Origin: UBA1413 sp964650525
GTDB taxonomy: Bacteria > Bacteroidota > Bacteroidia > Bacteroidales > Prolixibacteraceae
NCBI GenBank assembly: GCA_964650525.1
Contig: CAZYUA010000007.1
Location: 62,001-126,000 of the forward strand
Direction of reading: 5' to 3'
Length of the DNA: 64,000 nucleotides
Below the pieces are notes generated by a model. It saw only the letters and a list, made by a program, of their open reading frames with translations, was not told where the DNA came from and did not search any database. A program made the translations under genes and the position numbers. Positions 7,769 to 16,308 of the stretch are shown piece by piece. The first letter of the stretch is position 1. Each line of letters starts with the position of its first letter.

Positions 7769-9187
7769 ATGATTCAATCTGTAAAAAACGAAACCGAATA
7801 CCGGGTTGCGGACCTTCAGTTGGCCGGATTCGGAAGGAAAGAGATAGAAATTGCCGAAAAGGAGATGCCGGGTTTGATGGCTCTCCGGGCCCGTTACGGC
7901 AAGGAGAAACCCTTAAAGGGAGCCAGGATTACAGGCAGTCTTCATATGACGATCCAAACGGCGGTACTGATTGAAACCCTGGTTGAACTGGGGGCAAAGG
8001 TACGGTGGGCCTCTTGCAACATTTTTTCCACACAGGACCATGCGGCAGCGGCCATTGCCCAAGCCGGCATTCCGGTTTTTGCATGGAAGGGTGAAACCCT
8101 TGAGGAGTATTGGTGGTGTACCGAACGGGCGCTCGATTTTGGTGAAGGACAGGGGCCCCAGTTGATTGTTGATGACGGTGGCGATGCCACCCTAATGGTC
8201 CACCGGGGATATGCCGCGGAGAAGAATCCCTTTGTATTATCGCTGCCGGCAGACGGAGAGGATGAAAAACAGCTCAACCTGTTGCTGAAAAGAGTTCTGG
8301 CAGACCAGCCTGGCCGTTGGAGCCGCCAGGTCACAGCCATCCGGGGAGTCTCTGAAGAGACGACCACAGGGGTGCATCGTCTGTACCAGATGAAGGAGGA
8401 GGGCCAGTTGCTTTTCCCTGCGATCAATGTCAACGATTCTGTCACAAAGTCGAAGTTCGACAACCTGTATGGATGCCGGGAATCGCTGGCTGACGGGATT
8501 AAACGGGCCACCGACGTGATGATTGCCGGCAAAGTGGTGGTAGTGGCCGGCTATGGGGATGTCGGCAAGGGATGTGCCCGTTCCATGCGAGGATATGGAG
8601 CCCGGGTACTGGTGACGGAAATAGACCCGATCTGCGCCCTTCAGGCTGCAATGGAGGGATTCGAGGTTGTCACCATGGAACAGGCCCTGCCAGAAGGGAA
8701 TATCTTTGTCACTGCCTCGGGAAACCGCGACGTCATCACCGCTGAATATATGGCCCGGATGAAAGACCAGTCCATCATTTGCAACATCGGTCATTTTGAT
8801 AACGAGATACAGGTTTCACGGTTGGAAACCTGGCCCGGGATCTGCAAAACCAACATCAAGCCACAAGTGGATAAATACCAGTATCCCGATGGCCATTCGG
8901 TTTTTCTGCTGGCCGAAGGAAGACTTGTCAACCTGGGGTGCGCAACCGGCCATCCTTCGTTTGTCATGAGCAACTCATTTACCAACCAGGTACTGGCCCA
9001 AATCGACTTATGGCAAACCCGTTACGAGTTAGGCGTTTACCGGATGTCCAAAAAACTCGATGAAGAAGTTGCCCGCCTCCATCTCGCACAACTGGGAGTC
9101 CACCTTACCGAACTCACCGACGAACAAACCCGCTATATCGGGGTTCCCAAAGAGGGGCCCTACAAGCCGGACCATTACCGCTATTGA
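7769..9187 (+). CDS. ahcY: Adenosylhomocysteinase
   Basis: Hydrolyses S-adenosylhomocysteine to adenosine and homocysteine, clearing the product of methyltransferases. The 472-residue protein has the family landmarks: an NAD-binding GYGDVGKG motif, the SCNIFSTQDHAAAA region of the substrate domain, NVNDSVTKSKFDN, and the C-terminal tail PYKPDHYRY whose Lys and Tyr complete the cofactor site of the neighbouring subunit. The longer frame from a TTG at 7751 is rejected because a promoter box overlaps it. It stands alone between recQ and a convergent lipoprotein gene. No SAH or SAM riboswitch fold could be recognised in the 150 nt upstream. Confidence 0.97.
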   Translation: MIQSVKNETEYRVADLQLAGFGRKEIEIAEKEMPGLMALRARYGKEKPLKGARITGSLHMTIQTAVLIETLVELGAKVRWASCNIFSTQDHAAAAIAQAGIPVFAWKGETLEEYWWCTERALDFGEGQGPQLIVDDGGDATLMVHRGYAAEKNPFVLSLPADGEDEKQLNLLLKRVLADQPGRWSRQVTAIRGVSEETTTGVHRLYQMKEEGQLLFPAINVNDSVTKSKFDNLYGCRESLADGIKRATDVMIAGKVVVVAGYGDVGKGCARSMRGYGARVLVTEIDPICALQAAMEGFEVVTMEQALPEGNIFVTASGNRDVITAEYMARMKDQSIICNIGHFDNEIQVSRLETWPGICKTNIKPQVDKYQYPDGHSVFLLAEGRLVNLGCATGHPSFVMSNSFTNQVLAQIDLWQTRYELGVYRMSKKLDEEVARLHLAQLGVHLTELTDEQTRYIGVPKEGPYKPDHYRY

Positions 9188-9197
9188 CAACAAGGAT

Positions 9198-9217
9198 CCG
9201 GAAACCCGGTTTTCCGG
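9198..9217. terminator. Hairpin between convergent ahcY and lipoprotein gene
   Basis: A 7-bp inverted repeat (CCGGAAA / TTTCCGG, 6-nt loop) fills the 30-nt gap between two convergent stop codons. There is no long T-tract, so its role as a bidirectional terminator is likely but not certain. Confidence 0.4.
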
Positions 9218-9637
9218 TTAGTTGTACACATGAAGCGTGTTGCCGGAAACCGAAACATGGTAAGGCTGGAGAGGAACAATGGCGGGACCTTTCGACGGAT
9301 AGGCCCCATAGACCATGATAAACATCGATTCGCAGCAGGGACAGGTGGCCAGGTTACCTTCGTTTTTCAGGATGCAACTCCGGCTTACCTCATAGGTGCA
9401 GGCCGCATCGTAAGCTGAATAAGACCCGTCGGATTCACAACAAATAAGGACCCCCCCGTACCCGGCACCCGGAAAATAAACAGAATTCCCCGGTATCGTC
9501 AGTTCATTCACAATGTTCAGGTTAACGGTAAATCCAACTCTTACATAGGGTATAACCTGGTCTGGATCCTTGTCGCACGACAAACACAAAAACAAGGCCA
9601 GCAACGGAATAATGAAAATCTTTCGGGGGGTATTCAT
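9218..9637 (-). CDS. Rieske-like lipoprotein with altered metal ligands
   Basis: 139 residues with a lipoprotein signal peptide ending in LCLSC (lipid-bearing Cys21). The second half resembles the Rieske fold: box 1 reads C80-T-Y82 and box 2 reads C99-P-C-C102, followed by GPAIVPLQPY and a terminal beta strand. A true Rieske centre needs C-x-H and C-x-x-H. Here both histidines are replaced (Tyr82, Cys102), so a normal [2Fe-2S] cluster is unlikely. Extra cysteines (C66, C67, C88, C101) could form disulfides or bind another metal. Similar short exported proteins are common in Bacteroidota; their function is unknown to me. It is convergent with ahcY and has no obvious operon partner. Confidence 0.7.
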   Translation of the reverse strand: MNTPRKIFIIPLLALFLCLSCDKDPDQVIPYVRVGFTVNLNIVNELTIPGNSVYFPGAGYGGVLICCESDGSYSAYDAACTYEVSRSCILKNEGNLATCPCCESMFIMVYGAYPSKGPAIVPLQPYHVSVSGNTLHVYN

Positions 9638-9716
9638 CCTAAACCCAAAATAATGTTAACTTTATATCCTGAACAACAAAAATAACGTTTTATTGCATAT
9701 TCATCCGGGAAGATCG

Positions 9717-10115
9717 ATGGACGATATCATCATTATCATACTTACACTGGTTTTTACAGTCCTGGCATTCGCCAACCAGGCCAAAAGAAAGAGGCAGCAG
9801 GAGGTACCTGCAGAGCCGGAACCCTGGGGGGATATTTTCCGTGAAATGGAAACCGCCGGCACTCCCTCACCCGTTCAGCCCGGCAAGGCAAATACGCCTG
9901 TACCCGGGAAAAATACCGGAAACCAACCGTACCCCGGCAGGATCATTCTCCTTGATACGGATACGGAGGGCATCCGGAATGAAATGGTGGTTTCTGCCGT
10001 TTCAGAGAAAAAAGAGGAAAACACAATTCTTACCCCTGAAGTTCAGGGAGAAGAGGGTTTTTCCCTGCGGAAAGCGGTGATTTATTCCATCATCCTGAAT
10101 CCAAAATATTTTTAA
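9717..10115 (+). CDS. Small membrane-anchored protein of unknown function
   Basis: 132 residues from the ATG at 9717. An earlier TTG start at 9693 is possible but places charged residues before the membrane segment. One N-terminal transmembrane helix (residues 3-20, Ile/Leu-rich) is followed by a basic KRKRQQ stop-transfer, a Pro-rich low-complexity middle and a conserved-looking C-terminal motif, LRKAVIYSIILNPKYF. I recall the same type of C-terminus on short proteins of Bacteroidales, but its role is not known to me. It precedes greA on the same strand, but a promoter and a hairpin lie between them, so the two are probably separate transcripts. Confidence 0.7.
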   Translation: MDDIIIIILTLVFTVLAFANQAKRKRQQEVPAEPEPWGDIFREMETAGTPSPVQPGKANTPVPGKNTGNQPYPGRIILLDTDTEGIRNEMVVSAVSEKKEENTILTPEVQGEEGFSLRKAVIYSIILNPKYF

Positions 10116-10153
10116 AGGCACTGATCAGAACCACAAATTTTGGGGTTTACGCT

Positions 10154-10181
10154 TTTGAATTCAGGAAATTGACTATTTTTG
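10154..10181 (+). promoter_or_regulatory. Promoter of greA (-33 TTTG, -7 TATTTTTG)
   Basis: TTTG at 10154-10157 and TATTTTTG at 10174-10181, 16 nt apart, form a good Bacteroidota promoter. The predicted transcription start is near 10188, giving a leader of about 70 nt that begins with a hairpin. Confidence 0.6.
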
Positions 10182-10187
10182 CATACA

Positions 10188-10227
10188 GGAAGAGTTCTGA
10201 GAAATCAGAATTCTTTCTCTTTTTTTT
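10188..10227 (+). terminator. Hairpin plus T-tract in the greA leader
   Basis: A 13-bp stem (10188-10200 with 10205-10217, two G-T wobbles) closed by a GAAA tetraloop is followed by eight T residues at 10220-10227. It has the form of an intrinsic terminator but lies between the greA promoter and the greA start. It may terminate the upstream gene, attenuate greA, or act as a 5' stabilising stem-loop. Confidence 0.65.
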
Positions 10228-10257
10228 AAGATCCAACGAATTAAACGGAGGCAAAGC

Positions 10258-10731
10258 ATGACACGTGTCATCTATCTTACAGAAGAAGGATTAAAAAAGC
10301 TTCGGGAAGAACTGGATTATCTGAAGAGCGTTGAGCGGCCCAGGATCTCCAAGCAGATCGGCGAAGCTATTGAAAAGGGGGATATTACTGAAAATGCCGA
10401 ATACGATGCAGCCAAGGATGCTCAAGGATTGCTGGAGGCTAAAATAGCGAACCTGCAGAATAAAATTGCCCATGCCCGGATCATCGATGAAACCAAAATC
10501 GACACCCAGCAGGTTCAGATCCTGAATAAAGTAACGATCAGGAACAGGTCAACCAATGCAGTCGTGCGTTACACCATCGTACCGGAAAGCGAAGCCAATG
10601 TAAAAGAAGGCAGGATCTCCGTTTCCACCCCCGTTGCACAGGGTCTGATCGGTAAGAAAGTGGGGGATGTGGTTCAAATCAAAGTTCCTGCAGGGATCAT
10701 CCCGTTTGAAATCATTGAAATCACTTTATAA
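10258..10731 (+). CDS. greA: Transcription elongation factor GreA
   Basis: Binds the RNA polymerase secondary channel and stimulates cleavage of backtracked RNA. The 157-residue product has the usual two-part structure. An N-terminal antiparallel coiled coil (about 5-75) carries the acidic tip in the stretch GDITENAEYDAAKDAQG, and a C-terminal FKBP-like domain contains SPVAQGLIGKKVGD-type sequence (here STPVAQGLIGKK). Length matches the family. A clear Shine-Dalgarno GGAGG at 10247-10251 fixes the ATG. The HIT gene follows 9 nt downstream, so the two form an operon. The unusual leader hairpin is listed separately. Confidence 0.96.
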   Translation: MTRVIYLTEEGLKKLREELDYLKSVERPRISKQIGEAIEKGDITENAEYDAAKDAQGLLEAKIANLQNKIAHARIIDETKIDTQQVQILNKVTIRNRSTNAVVRYTIVPESEANVKEGRISVSTPVAQGLIGKKVGDVVQIKVPAGIIPFEIIEITL

Positions 10732-10740
10732 AGCACCTCA

Positions 10741-11142
10741 ATGGCATCTGTTTTCACCATGATCGTCAACAACGAAATCCCGGCGTACAAAGTTGCCGAG
10801 AACGATAATTTCATGGCTTTTCTGGATATTGCACCCGTTGTCAAAGGCCATACGCTGGTAATACCCAAAAAAGAGGTGGATTATATTTTTGATCTTGACA
10901 CTGAGACCTATGCGGGGCTGCATTTGTTTACTAAAAAAGTGGCTGAAGGTTTAAAAAAAGCCATTCCCTGCAGGAAAATAGGGATGCTGGTATTAGGCCT
11001 GGAAGTGGCTCATGCCCACATACACCTGATTCCCATGCAGTCGGAAGCAGAACTGATCCATTTCACCCGGAAGCTTCACCTCACAAAAGAGGAGATGGAA
11101 TCGATCCGGGAGCAGATTGCCGGGCAGGTGTGCCTGAAATAA
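10741..11142 (+). CDS. HIT family nucleotide-binding hydrolase
   Basis: 133-residue histidine-triad protein of the Hint branch, hydrolysing purine nucleoside phosphoramidates or related AMP adducts in the cytoplasm. The triad motif is HAHIHL at about residues 88-93. Upstream elements FTMIVNNEIPAYKV and GHTLVIPKK are standard for the family. It is probably co-transcribed with greA (9-nt gap), a pairing I associate with Bacteroidota. The substrate cannot be told from sequence. Length and motif make the family assignment firm. Confidence 0.93.
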   Translation: MASVFTMIVNNEIPAYKVAENDNFMAFLDIAPVVKGHTLVIPKKEVDYIFDLDTETYAGLHLFTKKVAEGLKKAIPCRKIGMLVLGLEVAHAHIHLIPMQSEAELIHFTRKLHLTKEEMESIREQIAGQVCLK

Positions 11143-11304
11143 GGGAATCTGCTTCCATTGATTTTTTAAGGGAATTTATCAACAACTCCCCATAATGCCC
11201 CTTCATTCACTATATTTATCTTTTCCTGCCTTTTTTCTGCTCCTTCGGCCCGTTCCACCGGAAGAAACCCAAAAAGACAGGAAGGGAAACCAGTAAAACC
11301 GGTC

Positions 11305-14300
11305 ATGACATTTACCCATTTGCATGTTCATTCCCAGTATTCGATACTGGATGGTGCCGCCAGCATTGACAGCCTGGTATTAAAGGCGAAAGTGGACAAT
11401 ATGACAGCTCTGGCACTGACAGATCATGGTACCATGTTCGGCATCAAGGAGTTCCATGTCAAATGTCTGAAAGTGGGCATTAAGCCGATCCTGGGTTGTG
11501 AAACGTATGTGGCAAGCCGCTCCATGGATGAACGCACAGGGAAAGAAGACCGGTCGGGAGACCATCTGATTCTGTTGGCCAAAAACCTGACTGGCTATAA
11601 AAACCTGATCAAACTGGTAACCCTGGCCAACCTGGAAGGATTCTACTACAAACCCCGGATCGATAAGGAGAAGCTGGAAAAACATGCTGAAGGGTTGATT
11701 GTTACTTCAGCCTGCCTGGGAGGAGAGATTCCTTCGCTGATTGCTGCAGGCAGGTTTAAGGAAGCCGAAGAAGCATTATCCTGGTTTCGCAGGGTGTTTA
11801 AAGACGATTTCTACCTCGAAATACAAAGACATCCTTCTGAAATTCATGAACTTCGGAAGGAAGTGTACGACCGGCAGGTGATCGTGAACCAGGTAATGGT
11901 CGATTGGGGTAAGAAATTGGGAATCAAAGTGATTGCCACCAACGATGTCCATTTCACCGATGCTGCGGATGCCGATGCCCACGACCTCCTGATCTGTCTT
12001 CATACAGGGAAAGACCTGGACGACCCTAACCGGATGCGATACACCAAACAGGAATGGTTTAAAACCAGGGAGGAGATGAAGGCGTTGTTTTCCGATTTGC
12101 CTGAATGTCTGGAAAACACCGCTGAAATTGTTGAAAAGGTCGAACAATACCAATTGGATTCTGACCCCATCATGCCGGTCTTTCCCATACCTGCCGGATT
12201 CGGTAACGAAGAAGACTTCCGCAGTCGTTTTACCGAAGAGGAAATGATCAGGGAGTTTGGAGAGAAAGCCTATAAACAGTTGGGAGGGTTTGAGAAAGTG
12301 GTGCGGGTGAAACTTGAATCGGAATATCTGCAACACCTGGTATTTGAGGGAGCGGTTAAAAAGTATGGTACGCCCTTGCCTGAAGAGGTGAGGGGAAGAC
12401 TCGATTTTGAGCTGGAAACCATCAAGGTGACGGGTTTTCCGGGATATTTTCTGATCACACAAGATTTTATCAATGCAGCCCGGGAGATGGGCGTTTTGGT
12501 AGGACCGGGCCGGGGTTCAGCTGCCGGGGCCGCCGTATCTTACTGCACAGGAATTACCAACATCGATCCCATCAGGCATAACCTGCTTTTTGAACGGTTC
12601 CTGAACCCCGACCGGATTTCCATGCCGGACGTGGACATAGATTTTGACGACGACGGCCGCCAACTTGTACTCAATTGGGTCATTGAAAAATACGGCCAGG
12701 ACAAAGTAGCTCATATCTGCACATTTGCCACCATGGCAACGAAACTGGCCATCCGGGATGTGGCCCGGGTTCTGAAGCTGCCTCTATCCGAAGCCGACCG
12801 CCTGGCAAAAATGGTGCCTGATACACCCAAGATGACCTTTAAAAAGGCGTACCGGGAGAATCCCGAATTAAAAAAAGAACGCCAGTCTCCCAACCCCCTG
12901 ATCGCGAAAACCCTACAGTTTGCTGAAATTCTGGAAGGTTCGGTAAGACAATCGGGAGTCCACGCCTGCGGAATACTTATCAGCCGGAATCCGTTAATCG
13001 AACACATTCCCCTGATGCCAGCCAAAGACGACAACCTCCCGTCTACCCAATACGATGGCCGGTTTGTCGAAAGCCTGGGCTTGCTGAAAATGGATTTCCT
13101 GGGACTGAAAACCCTCTCCATCTTCAAGGAAACCATCGAAAATATCAAGTTGTCGTACGGAAAAACCATCGATATCGACGCCATTCCGTTCGATGATTCC
13201 ATAACCTACGAATTGTTCAGCAAAGGAGAAACCACCGCGGTTTTTCAGTTCGAATCGGAGGGGATGAAAAAGCATCTCCGCGAGCTGCAACCCAACCGGT
13301 TTGAAGATTTGGTGGCCATGAATGCATTGTATCGTCCCGGACCGATGGTCTACATTCCTGAATATATAGCCCGGAAAAACGGCCAGAAAAAGGTGGAATA
13401 CGACCTCCCCATGATGGAGCAGATTCTGAGCGAAACCTATGGGATCACCGTTTTTCAGGAACAGGTTATGCTTCTTTCGAGGTTACTGGCCAATTTTACC
13501 CGGGCACAATCTGATTCGCTCCGTTATGCAATGGGTAAAAAAATAGGCTCCCTGATGTTCGAACTGAAAGAAAATTTCGTGCGGGGATGCCAGACAAACA
13601 CAACTTTTCTGGATGAGTGCGAACAGGTGGGGAAAAGCCCCGGAGATGTGATTGAAAAAATCTGGAAAGACTGGGAATCGTTCGCCTCTTATGCTTTTAA
13701 TAAGTCGCATTCGGTGTCGTATGCTTATGTTGCCTACCAGACAGCCTACCTGAAAGCCAACTATCCGGCCGAATTCATGGCAGCCAACCTCAGCCGTAAC
13801 CTGAACCACATTACCGAAATCACCAAATTTATGCAGGAATGCAAACGCATGGGGATGAACGTATTAGGCCCAGACATCAACGAGAGTTATGTGAAATTCA
13901 CGGTTAACAAAAAGGGAAACATCCGGTTTGGACTGGCCGCCGTGAAAGGAGTCGGAGAAGGGGCTGTCATCGATATCATTGATGCCCGGGAAAAAGGTGG
14001 GGAATTCAGGGATATTTACGATTTCGCGGAAAGAGTGAACCTTCAGACGGTTAACAAAAGAACCCTCGAGGCTCTGGCCATGGCCGGTGCATTCGACAGC
14101 TTCGGTACGATTTTCCGGAGCCAGTTTTTTGCCGGAGAGATGGAAAATGATCCTACCAATTTTATTGAAAAACTTATCCGCTACGGCAATAAAATCCAAA
14201 CCGACGTCAACTCATTACAGCACAGTCTTTTTGGACAATCAGGCAACCATACGGCTATTAAAAAGCCACTTCTTCCCAACGTGGCGGAATGGCCTCAGCT

Positions 14301-14946
14301 TGTTTTACTGGATAAAGAAAAAAACCTGATCGGGGTGTACCTCACTGCCCACCCGCTCGACGATTACAAGCTCGAAACAGAATATTTCACCACCCGGGGA
14401 ACCGGTCTGAAAGAACTCAACGAACAAATCGGAAATTTCACCGACCGGGAATTAGCCTTTGCAGGAATGATCACCGACGCAAGCGAGGGAATATCAAAAA
14501 ATGGTAAACCCTACTCCAAAATGACCTTGTCTGATTATTCCGACTCGTACACCTTCTTTTTCTTTCAGCAAGAGTATGTGGAATTCGGAAAATTTTGCAA
14601 ACCGGGTTTGTTTGTGCTGGTAAAAGGCAGGGTCCAGAAGAGATTCAAATCGGAAAACCTCGAGTTTAAGGCAACCAATATTGAACTATTGTCCGAAATA
14701 AGAAAAAAACAGATTAAGAGTATCACCCTCAGCCTATCGCTTTCTGACGTCAGTGAATCCCTGATTCGGGAAATAGAAAAAACAGTCAGAAAGCATAAGG
14801 GGAATAGTACTCTTAAATTTTTGGTCTTGGATGAAGATGCCCAAAGCTCCATCCGGATGTTTTCGAGAAACGCGAGGGTTGAGGTTTCCAATGAGTTTCT
14901 CCGGTTTTTTGAGATGCATCCCGAAATTGCATATCGGATCAATTGA
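11305..14946 (+). CDS. dnaE: DNA polymerase III subunit alpha
   Basis: Replicative DNA polymerase (family C) of the chromosome. The 1213-residue protein begins with a PHP domain (HLHVHSQYSILDG, then LTDHGTMFG). The palm contains the catalytic acidic pair D442/D444 in PDVDIDF, preceded by the nucleotide-binding GPGRGSAAGAAVSYC. A tandem helix-hairpin-helix region and an OB-fold (FAGMITDASEGISKNGKPYSKM) follow near the C-terminus. The C-terminal end retains a short tau-binding-like tail. The upstream 162 nt hold only a near-match to the -7 box. trxA follows; its promoter starts immediately at the dnaE stop. Confidence 0.97.
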   Translation: MTFTHLHVHSQYSILDGAASIDSLVLKAKVDNMTALALTDHGTMFGIKEFHVKCLKVGIKPILGCETYVASRSMDERTGKEDRSGDHLILLAKNLTGYKNLIKLVTLANLEGFYYKPRIDKEKLEKHAEGLIVTSACLGGEIPSLIAAGRFKEAEEALSWFRRVFKDDFYLEIQRHPSEIHELRKEVYDRQVIVNQVMVDWGKKLGIKVIATNDVHFTDAADADAHDLLICLHTGKDLDDPNRMRYTKQEWFKTREEMKALFSDLPECLENTAEIVEKVEQYQLDSDPIMPVFPIPAGFGNEEDFRSRFTEEEMIREFGEKAYKQLGGFEKVVRVKLESEYLQHLVFEGAVKKYGTPLPEEVRGRLDFELETIKVTGFPGYFLITQDFINAAREMGVLVGPGRGSAAGAAVSYCTGITNIDPIRHNLLFERFLNPDRISMPDVDIDFDDDGRQLVLNWVIEKYGQDKVAHICTFATMATKLAIRDVARVLKLPLSEADRLAKMVPDTPKMTFKKAYRENPELKKERQSPNPLIAKTLQFAEILEGSVRQSGVHACGILISRNPLIEHIPLMPAKDDNLPSTQYDGRFVESLGLLKMDFLGLKTLSIFKETIENIKLSYGKTIDIDAIPFDDSITYELFSKGETTAVFQFESEGMKKHLRELQPNRFEDLVAMNALYRPGPMVYIPEYIARKNGQKKVEYDLPMMEQILSETYGITVFQEQVMLLSRLLANFTRAQSDSLRYAMGKKIGSLMFELKENFVRGCQTNTTFLDECEQVGKSPGDVIEKIWKDWESFASYAFNKSHSVSYAYVAYQTAYLKANYPAEFMAANLSRNLNHITEITKFMQECKRMGMNVLGPDINESYVKFTVNKKGNIRFGLAAVKGVGEGAVIDIIDAREKGGEFRDIYDFAERVNLQTVNKRTLEALAMAGAFDSFGTIFRSQFFAGEMENDPTNFIEKLIRYGNKIQTDVNSLQHSLFGQSGNHTAIKKPLLPNVAEWPQLVLLDKEKNLIGVYLTAHPLDDYKLETEYFTTRGTGLKELNEQIGNFTDRELAFAGMITDASEGISKNGKPYSKMTLSDYSDSYTFFFFQQEYVEFGKFCKPGLFVLVKGRVQKRFKSENLEFKATNIELLSEIRKKQIKSITLSLSLSDVSESLIREIEKTVRKHKGNSTLKFLVLDEDAQSSIRMFSRNARVEVSNEFLRFFEMHPEIAYRIN

Positions 14947-14955
14947 CTATTTTTG
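14927..14955 (+). promoter_or_regulatory. Promoter of trxA overlapping the dnaE stop
   Basis: TTG at 14927-14929 and TATTTTTG at 14948-14955 are spaced 18 nt apart. The -33 element is inside the last codons of dnaE and the -7 box begins 1 nt after its TGA, so trxA has its own promoter built into the end of dnaE. Confidence 0.6.
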
Positions 14956-14995
14956 CAGGAGATTATTCGAATATCAACCTTAAAAACCCTGAGAT

Positions 14996-15313
14996 ATGGC
15001 AGTAGAAATTACCGATGCGAATTATGAGGAAAAGGTGGTTCAATCAGACAAACCGGCGATGCTGGATTTCTGGGCGGCCTGGTGTGGACCGTGCCGGATG
15101 ATTGCCCCGTTTGTGGAAGAAATATACCATGAATTCAAGGACCAGGCTCTGGTCGGCAAAGTGGATGTCGACTCCAATCCGGAGATTTCTTATGCGTATG
15201 GCATCCGTAACATACCCACCGTGTTGTTTATCAAAAACGGGCAGGTGGCCGACAAGCAGGTTGGTGTCTGTCCCAAACAAACGCTGGTCAATAAACTGAA
15301 GGCATTGTTATAA
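14996..15313 (+). CDS. trxA: Thioredoxin
   Basis: Cytoplasmic disulfide reductase of 105 residues with the active site W29-C30-G31-P32-C33 and the cis-proline stretch NIPTV. Length and fold order are standard for thioredoxin 1, and no signal peptide is present. It supplies electrons to reductases. The B12-dependent ribonucleotide reductase in this window is a plausible client. It lies between dnaE and a DUF58 gene with its own promoter. Confidence 0.95.
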   Translation: MAVEITDANYEEKVVQSDKPAMLDFWAAWCGPCRMIAPFVEEIYHEFKDQALVGKVDVDSNPEISYAYGIRNIPTVLFIKNGQVADKQVGVCPKQTLVNKLKALL

Positions 15314-15371
15314 ATGAATTACGTTCCTGCCTTCACGCCATCGGCGGAACACGCGGAAAATCCCGGGCAGG

Positions 15372-16307
15372 ATGTTTATGAAAAATCTGCAGGACATACA
15401 GCAATTCCAGGAATTTGACAATCTTGAACTGATTGCCCGGGAGGTTGTTGAAGGGTTTATTACCGGCCTTCACCGCAGTCCTTTTCATGGGTTTTCGGTT
15501 GAGTTTGCCGAACACCGTCTTTACAATCAAGGGGAATCGACTAAATCGATTGACTGGAAGTTGTATGCCCGCACAGACAGGTATTATGTAAAGCAATACG
15601 AGGAAGAGACCAACCTGCGCTGCCAACTGGTATTGGATACCTCCTCGTCCATGCTTTTCCCCTTCAGTCGCGGAACTTCGTATTGGTTCAACAAGCTGGC
15701 CTTTTCGGTTTATACTGCGGCGGCACTGATCCATTTGCTGCGCAGACAGCGCGATGCTGTCGGGCTCACTCTCTTCGCCGAAGAAGTGGAATTTCATTCG
15801 CAACCAAGGCTTTCACCGGTACATGCAGAGGTTATGATGGGAAAACTTGCTGAATTGCTGAAACCCGGGAATGCCATCCTCAGAAAAAACACCCATACCA
15901 CAGAGGTGTTGCATCAGGTAGCCGAAAATATCCATAAGCGCTCGTTGGTAGTTATCTTCAGCGATATGCTGGACAAGGAAAAAAGGGAAGATTTGTTTTC
16001 AGCGCTTCAGCACCTGCGTTACAACAAACACGAAGTACTGCTATTCCATGTAACCGACCACAAACAGGAAAGGGAATTCCAGTACAGCAACCGGCCTCAC
16101 CGGTTTATCGACCTTGAAAGCGGCCAGACGGTAAAACTAAATCCCTGGGAAATCAAAAACCTATACATCAAGCAGGTTGGAGAATATTTTGAATCGCTGA
16201 AAATACAATGCAGCCAATACGGGATTGATCTGGCAGAAGCCGACATAAATGCCGATTTTAAACATGTATTATTCACCTACCTGGTAAAAAGGAAAAAACT
16301 GTACTGA
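15372..16307 (+). CDS. DUF58 domain protein (von Willebrand A-like)
   Basis: 311-residue cytoplasmic protein. It carries the DUF58 signature: SPFHGFSVEF, then STKSIDWKLYARTDRYYVK, followed by a VWA-like core with a modified metal-site motif LDTSSSM. DUF58 proteins usually act with MoxR AAA+ ATPases in assembly or maturation of envelope or metalloprotein complexes, but no MoxR gene is visible here. Starts at 15372 or 15378 are equally good. The next gene, a degenerate GH32-fold protein, starts 1 nt after its stop, so the two are translationally coupled. Confidence 0.88.
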   Translation: MFMKNLQDIQQFQEFDNLELIAREVVEGFITGLHRSPFHGFSVEFAEHRLYNQGESTKSIDWKLYARTDRYYVKQYEEETNLRCQLVLDTSSSMLFPFSRGTSYWFNKLAFSVYTAAALIHLLRRQRDAVGLTLFAEEVEFHSQPRLSPVHAEVMMGKLAELLKPGNAILRKNTHTTEVLHQVAENIHKRSLVVIFSDMLDKEKREDLFSALQHLRYNKHEVLLFHVTDHKQEREFQYSNRPHRFIDLESGQTVKLNPWEIKNLYIKQVGEYFESLKIQCSQYGIDLAEADINADFKHVLFTYLVKRKKLY

Positions 16308-16308
16308 T

